This document shows, in pieces, positions 1-5,852 of a stretch of 5,885 bases of DNA (positions are counted from its first letter, which is position 1; every line of letters begins with the position of its first letter). The stretch spans positions 1 to 5,885 of the forward strand of contig QMNM01000108.1 of assembly GCA_003647765.1 (NCBI GenBank). The letters run 5' to 3'. The translations under genes and the position numbers were made by a program. The notes below the pieces were generated by a model. The model searched no databases and was not told where the DNA came from. It saw nothing but the letters and a program-made list of their open reading frames with translations. This DNA is from Candidatus Cloacimonadota bacterium. Its GTDB lineage: Bacteria; Cloacimonadota; Cloacimonadia; JGIOTU-2; B8-G9.

Positions 1-838
1 AAGATGCCCAAATACAACCAGTACTATCAACTATCAAGGAAGATATACTATAGTCAGCATAAGGAAAACTTAGGTTTCTAACAGCATTATCTATAACATA
101 GGAAATGCCTTGTTCTGTTCCAATATATATTGTATTATCAGCATAGAACAGAGCAGTTATTTTATCATTAGTTAAATTACTTGTTGATGATGTAAAACTA
201 CGCCAGGCAGAAGCAATGTCTATAGAATCAATATTAACATAGCTTAGTCCACTATTTGTTCCAACCCAGAGCCGATTTTGCTCATCAAGAGCAATGCATT
301 TGACAATGTTATTACATAAGCCATTCCTTATAGTATAATTTTGATGTAAAATCGGATCTTCTGTTGAACTAATTATCTCAAATACAGTTAAGCCCTTATT
401 AGTTGCTACAAAGATATAATGTCCATCATCAATAATTTGATTAACCTGTAAACAGAGTAATCCGTCATTTTCAAAATAAGGGCGAATAATTTTTCCATTA
501 CAATATCTGGAAATACCACCATTATAACAGGCAATCCATAACACATTAGTTGTATCTACATAATGAGTGCAACGAATATCATTGTTAATTAGTCCGTCCT
601 TTTTCAGAAGCACTTTATAGTCATCAGTAAGAGTGCTATAAATACTTAGTCCGCCACAAGTAGAAAGATATATCTTATCTTCATGAGAAGTAATATTATA
701 CAAGTAAGTAGTATTAGTGTAAGATTGCCAATCCTGAATCTCTTTTAAAAGATCGCTTTCTGCTCCTAATTTGTTATTCCATAGGACAAGAAAAACAAGC
801 AATAATATCAAAACCAATGGTAAACTTCTCGTTTTCAT
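1..838 (-). CDS. Secreted beta-propeller protein (two-component-regulator propeller type), N-terminal part only
   Basis: Not closed by a stop: the frame runs from ATG at 838 off the left edge, giving 279 codons of the N-terminus. Residues 5-20 are a hydrophobic stretch (SLPLVLILLLVFLVLW) after MKTR, followed by a possible signal-peptidase site near KLGA/ES (23-28), so export is likely. After that come at least five propeller-type strands with the pattern [LI]W[VI]GT..G[LI]..[YF]: KIYLSTCGGLSIYS (55-68), VLWIACYNGGISRY (99-112), YIFVATNKGLTVFE (141-154), RLWVGTNSGLSYVN (189-202) and TIYIGTEQGISYVI (236-249), with a sixth beginning at 275. Spacing is about 39-48 residues. This is the Reg_prop/YYY-type propeller known from the sensory part of hybrid histidine kinases and from stand-alone secreted proteins. 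Which of these it is depends on the missing C-terminus. The start overlaps the stop of the WecA-like gene (ATGA), and AGAGG at 850-854 is a reasonable ribosome binding site. Ligand and function are unknown. Confidence 0.85.
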   Translation of the reverse strand, partial: MKTRSLPLVLILLLVFLVLWNNKLGAESDLLKEIQDWQSYTNTTYLYNITSHEDKIYLSTCGGLSIYSTLTDDYKVLLKKDGLINNDIRCTHYVDTTNVLWIACYNGGISRYCNGKIIRPYFENDGLLCLQVNQIIDDGHYIFVATNKGLTVFEIISSTEDPILHQNYTIRNGLCNNIVKCIALDEQNRLWVGTNSGLSYVNIDSIDIASAWRSFTSSTSNLTNDKITALFYADNTIYIGTEQGISYVIDNAVRNLSFPYADYSISSLIVDSTGCIWAS

Positions 839-1878
839 TTGGGAAAATTCCTCTTGTTTAAATTGTAGACAAGAACAAAAACAATAATGCCTAAAAGAAT
901 TAGTAAAAAGAATGTTATTCTTTTGTCTACTAATAAAAATCCGATGGCAATCAATCCAAATAGAGCCGTGAGAAAATATCCTGTAATAGCTACGAAAGTG
1001 GTAGAAAAGCCAATTTGTAGCATTTTATGATGTAAGTGTTCTTTGTCAGCAATAAAAATATTTTTCTTTGTTCTCACTCGTCTTATTATTGATACTCCGA
1101 CATCAGTCAAAGGGATGAATAATGTAGCAATTGGTATTAAGAGAGTAATTGCTGTTGCACCTTTAAATTGAGCAGTTCCAGCTACTGATATAGCAGCTAA
1201 ATTAAATCCTAAAAATAAACTGCCAGCATCACCCATAAAAATCTTTGCAGGATAAAAGTTATATTTCAAAAATCCTAATGTTGTGCCAAATAAAATAGAA
1301 CTAATAAGAACTATAAACATATTATTTGTAATTATTCCAGTAATGAGCAGAACAATTGAGCTTATAGTAACGATGCCATCAGCAAGGCCATCAATGCCAT
1401 CAATAATATTTATCGCATTCATAATTATTAGGAACCAGATGATTGTTACTGGATAAGAAAATATACCTAAATTTATTACTTCATTAAAAGGATTAGTCAA
1501 TAATTTAATATGAAAGCCGAAGAGAATCATTATAATTGTCAATATTATTTCAAGTGTTAACTTTCTGATTGCACTGTATTCAAATTTATCATCAAGTATT
1601 CCAATAGCCAGACTTAATACTCCACCAATAAATATTCCCCAGAAAAAAGGATTATTAGTAAAATCCTTTATCAAAAAATAAAAGATTATCTCTGTGATAA
1701 GTGTTGATAATGCAATGGCTATTCCACCAGAAATAGGTATAGGACTACTATGAATGCTTCGTTCTTTGGGAATGTCTATCAATTTCCATTTATTAGATAA
1801 TTTTATATTTAATGGTGTAAATATTAATACTAAAAGAAAAGAGATAGCTATAGCGAGTGGTAAATAATAATTAATCAC
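835..1878 (-). CDS. wecA: WecA/MraY-type polyprenyl-phosphate N-acetylhexosamine-1-phosphate transferase
   Basis: Integral membrane enzyme of the GT4/MraY-WecA family. Family members transfer a sugar-1-phosphate (usually GlcNAc-1-P) from its UDP form to undecaprenyl phosphate at the inner face of the cytoplasmic membrane, the first step of O-antigen, capsule or related glycan synthesis. The 347-residue length is typical. Visible motifs: DIPKERSIHSSPIPISGG near 35-52, LDD at 95-97, NAINIIDGIDGLADG at 154-168, MGDAGS at 215-220 and HLHH at 281-284. The HLHH form points to the WecA/TagO/WbpL side rather than to MraY. About ten hydrophobic segments are spread along the chain. The start is GTG at 1878; an in-frame stop lies two codons upstream, and I see no Shine-Dalgarno sequence before it. 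Its TGA stop overlaps the ATG of the propeller gene. The exact sugar substrate cannot be read from sequence, so the symbol denotes the subfamily. Confidence 0.88.
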   Translation of the reverse strand: MINYYLPLAIAISFLLVLIFTPLNIKLSNKWKLIDIPKERSIHSSPIPISGGIAIALSTLITEIIFYFLIKDFTNNPFFWGIFIGGVLSLAIGILDDKFEYSAIRKLTLEIILTIIMILFGFHIKLLTNPFNEVINLGIFSYPVTIIWFLIIMNAINIIDGIDGLADGIVTISSIVLLITGIITNNMFIVLISSILFGTTLGFLKYNFYPAKIFMGDAGSLFLGFNLAAISVAGTAQFKGATAITLLIPIATLFIPLTDVGVSIIRRVRTKKNIFIADKEHLHHKMLQIGFSTTFVAITGYFLTALFGLIAIGFLLVDKRITFFLLILLGIIVFVLVYNLNKRNFPK

Positions 1879-2007
1879 AGTAAATTATTCGTACAAAAAA
1901 TTTTGTTCTTTCTATTTATTATTTTATTTGTCTATGAAAATTTCGTAAAATAGAGCTGAACAAGTATTCACTTGATAGAAATTGCCTTTATAAATTATGC
2001 TATTTTG

Positions 2008-3015
2008 CTATTGTAATTTTTGCACGACCTCTCTTATATCTATCTCTCCTGGACATACTGATATGCACCTGCCACAGCCAGTACATCCCATTCTATCAAA
2101 AGTATTTGGTATTCGTATAAATTTTGTTTGATAGCGATGGCGGAATCTTTCCCATAAATCAGGACGAGGCGTAGCACCACCTGCTACCTTTGCATAACCA
2201 TAATATTGGCAAGAATCCCAAGTACGAATTTTACGAAACTCATCACTTTTTGTCTCATCATTAAGAAGTATGCAATAGCAAGTAGGACATATATTTGTGC
2301 AACCACCACATTCTATGCAATTTTCTGAGACATCAGCCCATAATTCTCTCGCTTTGTTTTCATCTATTGGTTCATATTTGCGGTCAAAACTAAATTTTTT
2401 GTTAATCTCTCGGACTTTCTCTATCATCTCTTTACGATTATCTGCAACTTTCTTTTCAATGTCCTTGGACTCCATAGCAGGTGATAATTTCTGTTCTATC
2501 AAACGTTCCAATTCCTTGCCTTTATCACTAGCTACTGTTACTAAAAATTTGTCATCAATACGACTTAGATTAAGATCAAAACCTGTATCTGGATACGGAT
2601 TTTTATTCACCATTAAACAATGGCAGGTTGGCAATACTTCATTACAATCAGCACTGATAATATAAGTGATTTCACGCCATCTTTTGTAATTAGGATCAAC
2701 AAAGTCATCATTGATAAGAGCAGAGTCCAAAACATCAATTGCAGATAAATCACAATTTTTTATACCACAGATTATACGCTTCTTATTATGTTCTACAAGA
2801 GGCGTTAACTGTTCCACAGGTGGATATAAAAATAATTTTGTAGGATCTAATGCACGATATTTATCTAATACAATACATTCTGTATCCTTACTTAATTTTT
2901 GAAAAGAGATGTTATCTTCTTGTTCCTGATTATTTTTTACTGGGACATAAACCTCAAAATTTTCAATAGAAATTTCCTTTAGAAATCTGATGAAATCTTC
3001 TATCTGTATAAGCAT
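2008..3015 (-). CDS. Two-[4Fe-4S] electron-transfer protein, hydrogenase-beta/AsrA-like
   Basis: 335 residues. The C-terminal third carries two ferredoxin-type cluster motifs: C233, C236, C239, C243-P (CIECGGCTNICP) and C311, C314, C317, C321-P (CTGCGRCISVCP), with extra cysteines at 246, 248 and 269. The N-terminal domain contains GIKNCDLSAIDVLD (84-97), matching the G(V/I)(R/K)xCDLxA signature of the sulfhydrogenase beta subunit (HydB) and anaerobic sulfite reductase A (AsrA), plus C124, C131 and C133. Family members are cytoplasmic and pass electrons between an NAD(P)H/FAD-binding subunit and a catalytic subunit. No such partner (AsrB/HydG flavoprotein, hydrogenase small or large subunit) is present next to it here, so the partner is unknown. 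I chose ATG 3015 because a perfect AGGAGG lies four bases upstream. The frame is open 22 codons further, to 3081, but that extension (MWVFCVISW...) is translated repeat DNA. A residue stretch at about 180-210 is charged and probably helical. Confidence 0.85.
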   Translation of the reverse strand: MLIQIEDFIRFLKEISIENFEVYVPVKNNQEQEDNISFQKLSKDTECIVLDKYRALDPTKLFLYPPVEQLTPLVEHNKKRIICGIKNCDLSAIDVLDSALINDDFVDPNYKRWREITYIISADCNEVLPTCHCLMVNKNPYPDTGFDLNLSRIDDKFLVTVASDKGKELERLIEQKLSPAMESKDIEKKVADNRKEMIEKVREINKKFSFDRKYEPIDENKARELWADVSENCIECGGCTNICPTCYCILLNDETKSDEFRKIRTWDSCQYYGYAKVAGGATPRPDLWERFRHRYQTKFIRIPNTFDRMGCTGCGRCISVCPGEIDIREVVQKLQ

Positions 3016-3019
3016 CTTT

Positions 3020-3025
3020 CCTCCT
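3020..3025 (-). promoter_or_regulatory. Strong Shine-Dalgarno site of the Fe-S protein gene
   Basis: Minus strand reads AGGAGG, then AAAG, then the ATG at 3015. It is the only perfect six-base Shine-Dalgarno sequence before a gene in this window, and it decides the start in favour of MLIQIEDF over the upstream start at 3081. Confidence 0.85.
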
Positions 3026-3049
3026 GATTTTTGTAATATATTCTCTAAT

Positions 3050-3085
3050 TTTAGCCACGAAATTACACAAAACACCCACAAAAAA
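3050..3085 (-). repeat. GTG-rich dispersed element, copy A (diverged)
   Basis: The plus strand begins TTTAGCCACGAAATTACAC and continues CA-rich; the minus strand ends in TTTCGTGGCTAAA. It resembles copy B (3104-3137) in the CCACGAA block and the following AC-rich tract, and more loosely copies C and D. It lies in the leader of the Fe-S protein gene, 35 bases before its ATG. Confidence 0.5.
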
Positions 3086-3103
3086 TATTAGACATTGGAT
3101 TTC

Positions 3104-3137
3104 TTTATCCACGAAGAACACGAAGCAACACAAAGAA
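3104..3137 (-). repeat. GTG-rich dispersed element, copy B
   Basis: The plus strand reads TTTATCCACGAAGAACACG then AAGCAACACAAAGAA. It has the same layout as copies C and D: TTT, two bases, a CCAC block, then purine/AC triplets ending in ACACAAAG. It stands in the same orientation as copy A, 18 bases away, so the Fe-S gene leader carries two copies in tandem. Confidence 0.6.
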
Positions 3138-3185
3138 TTTTTTATTGAAACCTTATGCATAAATGAACTTCAGGATTGAATATTT

Positions 3186-3214
3186 TTAATCTTTCTACAA
3201 TAACAAATTGTCAA
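3186..3214 (-). promoter_or_regulatory. Possible promoter of the Fe-S protein gene
   Basis: The minus strand has a perfect TTGACA (3209-3214), 17 bases, then GATTAA (3186-3191), which matches TATAAT at only three of six positions. If used, the transcript would carry a leader of roughly 160-170 bases containing repeat copies A and B. The palindrome GCGTTACGC (3215-3223) abuts the -35 box. The weak -10 box keeps confidence low. Confidence 0.3.
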
Positions 3215-3242
3215 GCGTTACGCAAAATATGTAAGAACAGTA

Positions 3243-3339
3243 TCATTGCGATGAACGAAGTGACAAAGCAATCTCTATAAGTAATTGCATTTCAATAAGA
3301 TGATATTGCAAAACCCTGATAAATCATCCTTCGCAATGA
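3243..3339. repeat. 97-bp element with TCATTGCGA inverted ends (MITE-like)
   Basis: Left end TCATTGCGA at 3243-3251 and right end TCGCAATGA at 3331-3339 are perfect inverted copies. The left arm continues TGAACGAAGTGACAAAGCAA (3252-3271) then TCTC, which I recognise as a diverged form of a repeat seen in many bacterial genomes (GCGAGGAGCGAAGCGACGAA core). That recognition is from memory and unchecked. The right end keeps only a short part of the inverted copy. No open frame or transposase is inside, so it would be a non-autonomous element or a relic. It fills the middle of the 392-bp spacer (3016-3407) between acpS and the Fe-S protein gene; the rest of the spacer holds the possible promoter and repeat copies A and B. 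Confidence 0.6.
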
Positions 3340-3407
3340 CAGGAAAACTCTATTTTGCAAATATCATAGATTATCAAGTATCGTTTTGTTCAACTTTGAT
3401 ATTCAAT

Positions 3408-3785
3408 TCACTTTTCTAAAATTACAATCGCTGTTGCTATTCTTTGAATATGAGACAATGATAGTTGGATATTAGAAATACACATTTTTTCAGTAAATTC
3501 TTTTGCTTTACCTTTTAGTATAAGATAAGGTCTTCCAAATTCGTCATTTAGTACACCAACATCTTTCAGTGTAAATCCTTTTCTCCAACCAATTCCAGTT
3601 GCCTTAAAAAAGGCCTCTTTTGCCGCAAATCTGACAGCATAAGACCGGAATTTATTAGCAATGCTCTCACAATACTCAATTTCTTTTTCTGTGAATACTC
3701 TGTTTATAAATCTGCTACCAAATTTATTTAAACTATTTTCTATTCTCTTGATTTCAACTAAATCTATTCCTATTCCATAAATCAT
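3408..3785 (-). CDS. acpS: Holo-[acyl-carrier-protein] synthase
   Basis: 125 residues, the usual AcpS length. The enzyme moves the 4'-phosphopantetheine arm of CoA onto the conserved serine of apo-ACP in the cytoplasm, making ACP active for fatty-acid and lipid synthesis. Family signatures are plain: GIGIDLVEIKRI at the N-terminus with Mg-binding D8, FTEKEIEYC (31-39), RFAAKEAFFKATGIG (52-66) with the second metal/CoA-site residue E57 and the catalytic-region lysine K61, and LSLSH (108-112) before a hydrophobic last strand. The start ATG at 3785 precedes MIYGIGID directly; upstream there is only a weak purine run (AAAGAGA). It begins 53 bases after the end of tRNA-Ser and could share its transcript. 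No ACP or fatty-acid genes are adjacent. Confidence 0.95.
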   Translation of the reverse strand: MIYGIGIDLVEIKRIENSLNKFGSRFINRVFTEKEIEYCESIANKFRSYAVRFAAKEAFFKATGIGWRKGFTLKDVGVLNDEFGRPYLILKGKAKEFTEKMCISNIQLSLSHIQRIATAIVILEK

Positions 3786-3838
3786 TAGAATTTCTCTTTA
3801 ATTGTCATATAAAGATCAATTTGACATTATGATAAAAA

Positions 3839-3928
3839 TGGCGGAGAAGGAGAGATTTGAACTCTCGAAGCAGTTTCCCGCTTACACGCTTTCCAAGCGT
3901 GCTCCTTCGGCCTCTCGGACACTTCTCC
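3839..3928 (-). tRNA. tRNA-Ser(GGA)
   Basis: A 90-nt class II tRNA including an encoded CCA end. The acceptor stem GGAGAAG (5' end at 3928) pairs with CTTCTCC (3843-3849), discriminator G, then CCA. The anticodon stem ACGCT/AGCGT encloses loop TTGGAAA with GGA at 3892-3894, reading UCC/UCU serine codons. A long variable arm (AAGCGGGAAACTGCTT) is present, as expected for tRNA-Ser. The T arm is GAGAG-TTCAAAT-CTCTC. A run of five T directly after CCA could help end transcription. Confidence 0.97.
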
Positions 3929-4030
3929 ATTTAATTTTAGTAAAGCAAAAAGCTTTGAATTAACGAAAATTTGTCAAAAATAATTATGGACACAAGACAT
4001 TATAAAACGATACATTATTGCTTGATTATA

Positions 4031-4047
4031 CAGGATTTGTAATCCTG
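4031..4047. repeat. REP-like palindrome 1
   Basis: CAGGATT-TGT-AATCCTG: perfect 7-bp arms around a 3-base centre. It shares the core ATTTRTAAT with palindrome 2 while the outer arms differ (CAGG/CCTG here). There is no T-run on either side, so it is not a standard terminator. Confidence 0.7.
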
Positions 4048-4060
4048 CATGTCCAGTTAA

Positions 4061-4081
4061 AACACCATTATAAATGGTGTT
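4061..4081. repeat. REP-like palindrome 2
   Basis: Arms AACACCATT (4061-4069) and AATGGTGTT (4073-4081) pair perfectly around ATA, a 9-bp stem. On the minus strand the core reads ATTTATAAT, one base different from palindrome 1 (ATTTGTAAT), but the arms are unrelated. It lies 13 bases from palindrome 1. No T-tract follows in either direction. Confidence 0.7.
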
Positions 4082-4189
4082 AGGAACAATAAATATAAAA
4101 TGTAAAAATTATATAATTTCTGATCCTTGGCGTGTCCTGATACATCAATACTCGCACTTTTGTAACTTGACAAAGTAAATCTAACTAAA

Positions 4190-4771
4190 TCACTTTTTTA
4201 ATTCTTCTATTTTTTGAGCTAATTCTGCTCTGCCTTGCGGAATTGTAATATCAGCATCAAAATCTGCATCCAAAATTTGCACTTTTGCTAAACTTTCTGC
4301 AAAATGCCCTAATGCATAATAACTTATCGCCATCAATAATGTAATATCATTATAATCAATATTTGTGTTATGGCTGAAAATCCATTCTGAGTCTATATTT
4401 TCAGCATAATCTATACATTTCTGATGCTCATTCTGTACATTATAATCAAAAGAGATTCCAGCATTGGCTTCTGATATGATATTGGCATTAGCTTTTTCAA
4501 GACAGATGAGAAAATTATCAATGGAAACATTTATACTGTCTAATTTAGCCATTGTCCAACCTAAACCATTATAAGCATCTGCAAGAGAGTTGTCCATTCC
4601 TATTGCTTTTTGAAAATAATATTTTGCATCTTCATATTTGCTATTAGAAAAGCTAGTCCAGCCCAATTGAGTTATTTCACCAGCTGTTTTCTCATCAGTT
4701 TTCGTTGTGTCCGAACAACTGAATATACAATGCAATGAGATTACTATTATTACTAAAATTATTTTTTTCAT
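4190..4771 (-). CDS. Small TPR-repeat lipoprotein of unknown function
   Basis: 193 residues from ATG 4771. MKK followed by a hydrophobic stretch (4-18) and a lipobox IFSC with C19 as the lipidated cysteine marks it as a lipoprotein; serine at +2 would allow outer-membrane sorting in a diderm cell. The mature part has tetratricopeptide-like helices: about 30-63 (...LGWTSFSNSKYEDAKYYFQK...), about 64-97 (ADAYNGLGWTMAKLDSINVS...) and a looser one near 142-170 (LLMAISYYALGHFAESLAK). TPR proteins usually hold other proteins together in the periplasm; no partner can be named from this context. The frame is open to a TTG at 4810, but the extra 13 residues (MCLYVFVVKAIFN) are translated repeat copy C and would bury the signal peptide, so I reject them. 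Only a distant GGTGA lies upstream. It follows tRNA-Arg and is probably its own unit. Confidence 0.8.
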   Translation of the reverse strand: MKKIILVIIVISLHCIFSCSDTTKTDEKTAGEITQLGWTSFSNSKYEDAKYYFQKAIGMDNSLADAYNGLGWTMAKLDSINVSIDNFLICLEKANANIISEANAGISFDYNVQNEHQKCIDYAENIDSEWIFSHNTNIDYNDITLLMAISYYALGHFAESLAKVQILDADFDADITIPQGRAELAQKIEELKK

Positions 4772-4783
4772 ATTAAAAATCGC

Positions 4784-4813
4784 TTTCACCACAAAGACAT
4801 AGAGGCACAAAGA
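4784..4813 (-). repeat. GTG-rich dispersed element, copy C
   Basis: The plus strand begins TTTCACCACAAAGACATAGA and ends GGCACAAAGA. Compared with copy D over 30 bases, 24 match and all six differences are transitions. Its CACC end lies closest to the gene, 12 bases before the lipoprotein start codon. Confidence 0.7.
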
Positions 4814-4837
4814 AATAATATAATAAAATCTATAACC

Positions 4838-4897
4838 TCAATGTAATTTTAATACTCCATTGGGTCTCGATTTGTTTTCGGTACCTGTATGTTTCAT
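4838..4897 (-). CDS. Possible 19-residue micro-ORF (doubtful)
   Basis: The minus-strand frame starts ATG 4897 and ends TGA 4838, giving MKHTGTENKSRPNGVLKLH. Its start context CGATTTTTTAATATGAAA is almost identical to that of the lipoprotein gene (CGATTTTTAATATGAAA), which is why it is noted. No Shine-Dalgarno sequence and no family resemblance were seen. It may be only a by-product of a duplicated leader or of a repeat. Confidence 0.15.
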   Translation of the reverse strand: MKHTGTENKSRPNGVLKLH

Positions 4898-4915
4898 ATT
4901 AAAAAATCGGCTCAT

Positions 4916-4935
4916 TTCATTGGAAACACAATGAA
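4916..4935 (-). terminator. Weak hairpin after tRNA-Arg, possible terminator
   Basis: On the minus strand TTCATTG and CAATGAA form a perfect 7-bp stem with loop TGTTTC, two bases after the CCA end of tRNA-Arg. A run of six T follows about nine bases beyond the stem, further than in a standard intrinsic terminator, and the stem is AT-rich. Confidence 0.3.
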
Positions 4936-4936
4936 T

Positions 4937-5014
<78 letters not shown>

Positions 5015-5042
5015 ATTGAGCAATCCCCTCATTAAAATTTCT

Positions 5043-5081
5043 ATTAAATTGGCATTATAAAAACTATGTCAAATTTTCCAA
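5043..5081 (-). promoter_or_regulatory. Likely promoter region of tRNA-Arg
   Basis: Two overlapping sigma-70-like arrangements are visible on the minus strand: TTGACA (5067-5072), 18 bases, TTTAAT (5043-5048); or TTGGAA (5076-5081), 16 bases, TATAAT (5054-5059). Both lie 28-40 bases before the tRNA 5' end, and the -35 boxes fall inside the last codons of the biotin ligase gene. This suggests that the tRNA has its own transcription start. Confidence 0.45.
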
Positions 5082-5801
5082 TATGCTAATTTTATCTGCA
5101 AGATAAAACTTTATAGTTTTATTGTTATTCATTAACAAAATCAGTTCTCCTGTTTCAGATATTCCTTTTACTTTTCCCTTATAACTATTCTTACCGACTT
5201 TTAATTTTATCATTTTATTTTTTAGATAAGAATGCTTTTCATAATAATGAAGAAAATTTATTAAACCATTATCCATGAATGCTTGGAAATAATGCTCAAA
5301 ATTTTTTAAGAATAAGGATAATACTATATATTTATCCACATTTTTTCCTGTAATCAATTTCAATGAATATGCACTATTTTTAATATAATCAGGAAATATA
5401 TACTGATTCACATTTACGCCAATGCCAATAATAGCCATTTTATTTTGATTATCGTATTCTGATAGGATTCCAGCAATTTTTTTATTTTGCCAATATAGGT
5501 CATTTATCCATTTAATCTTCAATTCCTTGGTTTTTAATATTTCTGACAGTGTCTTATGTAAAATAATTCCAGTAAATATTGTGATACATGGCTGAATTTT
5601 TTTTATATGTAATAAAAGAGAAAACCACAAACCGCTTATTTGAGAATCCCATTTGCGATTCATTCGTCCTCGTCCATTTGTCTGATAATCAGCAACAATT
5701 ACGCAATTATCAGTAAATCCATTTTCCAAGCGTCTTTTCGCTTCTAAATTTGTAGAATCAACTTGCTGTATCCTAATGATTTTGTTGAATAAATTCATCA
5801 T
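5064..5801 (-). CDS. birA: Biotin--[acetyl-CoA-carboxylase] ligase, monofunctional
   Basis: 245 residues from ATG 5801 (a second ATG follows at once, at 5798). The enzyme activates biotin with ATP to biotinyl-5'-AMP and attaches it to the lysine of a biotin carrier protein in the cytoplasm. Visible family motifs: VDSTN (14-18), the adenylate-binding GRGRMNRKW (43-51), GLWFSLLL (57-64), KWIND (97-101; usually KWPND), KKIAGILSE with K108 (107-115) and GIGVNVN (126-132). A C-terminal SH3-like domain follows (about 197-241, MIKLKVGKNSYKGKVKG...). No N-terminal helix-turn-helix is present, so this is a class I ligase without the repressor function of E. coli BirA. The frame stays open to GTG 5831, but that stretch (MVKHFFLRTK) begins in repeat copy D and precedes the normal family start. 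The Shine-Dalgarno sequence is weak. No biotin or carboxylase genes are adjacent. Confidence 0.93.
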   Translation of the reverse strand: MMNLFNKIIRIQQVDSTNLEAKRRLENGFTDNCVIVADYQTNGRGRMNRKWDSQISGLWFSLLLHIKKIQPCITIFTGIILHKTLSEILKTKELKIKWINDLYWQNKKIAGILSEYDNQNKMAIIGIGVNVNQYIFPDYIKNSAYSLKLITGKNVDKYIVLSLFLKNFEHYFQAFMDNGLINFLHYYEKHSYLKNKMIKLKVGKNSYKGKVKGISETGELILLMNNNKTIKFYLADKISILENLT

Positions 5802-5822
5802 TTTAGTTCTTAGGAAAAAATG

Positions 5823-5852
5823 TTTCACCACAGAGACACAAAGACACAGAGG
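5823..5852 (-). repeat. GTG-rich dispersed element, copy D
   Basis: The plus strand begins TTTCACCACAGAGACACAAA and ends GACACAGAGG. It is the clearest copy, 24 of 30 bases identical to copy C and in the same orientation, and it stands 21 bases upstream of the biotin ligase start codon. Confidence 0.75.

Larger units (their letters stand above)
3929..4189. other. Spacer between lipoprotein gene and tRNA-Ser; no gene seen
   Basis: 261 bases without a convincing coding frame. It holds two adjacent palindromes (annotated separately). A minus-strand TTGACA at 3972-3977 is the best -35 candidate for tRNA-Ser, but I see no matching -10 box at 16-18 bases from it, so no promoter is called. Confidence 0.6.

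Noticed and set aside
1961-1974. Hairpin CAAGT-ATTC-ACTTG downstream of the Fe-S gene as a terminator
   Set aside because: Only a 5-bp stem without a T-tract on the minus-strand exit side; too weak to call.
2297-2665. Plus-strand open frame of 122 codons
   Set aside because: It lies wholly antisense within the Fe-S protein gene, which has clear family motifs; the translation shows no recognisable domain and is low in structure-like pattern.
2711-2902. Plus-strand open frame of 63 codons
   Set aside because: Antisense to the N-terminal domain of the Fe-S protein, with no ribosome binding site or family resemblance.
3050-3137. Two tandem repeat copies as a CRISPR array
   Set aside because: Copies are degenerate, only two are close together, the 18-base gap is too short for a spacer, and no cas gene is present.
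2963-3160. Minus-strand open frame of 65 codons overlapping the start of the Fe-S gene
   Set aside because: It is largely a translation of repeat copies A and B and then runs into the Fe-S gene in another frame; Phe/Val/Cys-rich repeat translation, not a protein family.
3988-4137. Inverted pair GGACAC (3988-3993) and GTGTCC (4132-4137) as ends of a mobile element
   Set aside because: Only six bases match and the flanks do not extend the similarity; expected by chance at this distance.
4784-4790. GGTGA at the gene-side end of repeat copies C and D as the ribosome binding site
   Set aside because: Spacing to the start codon is about 14 bases for the lipoprotein and over 20 for the biotin ligase, so it cannot explain the conserved position of the repeat.
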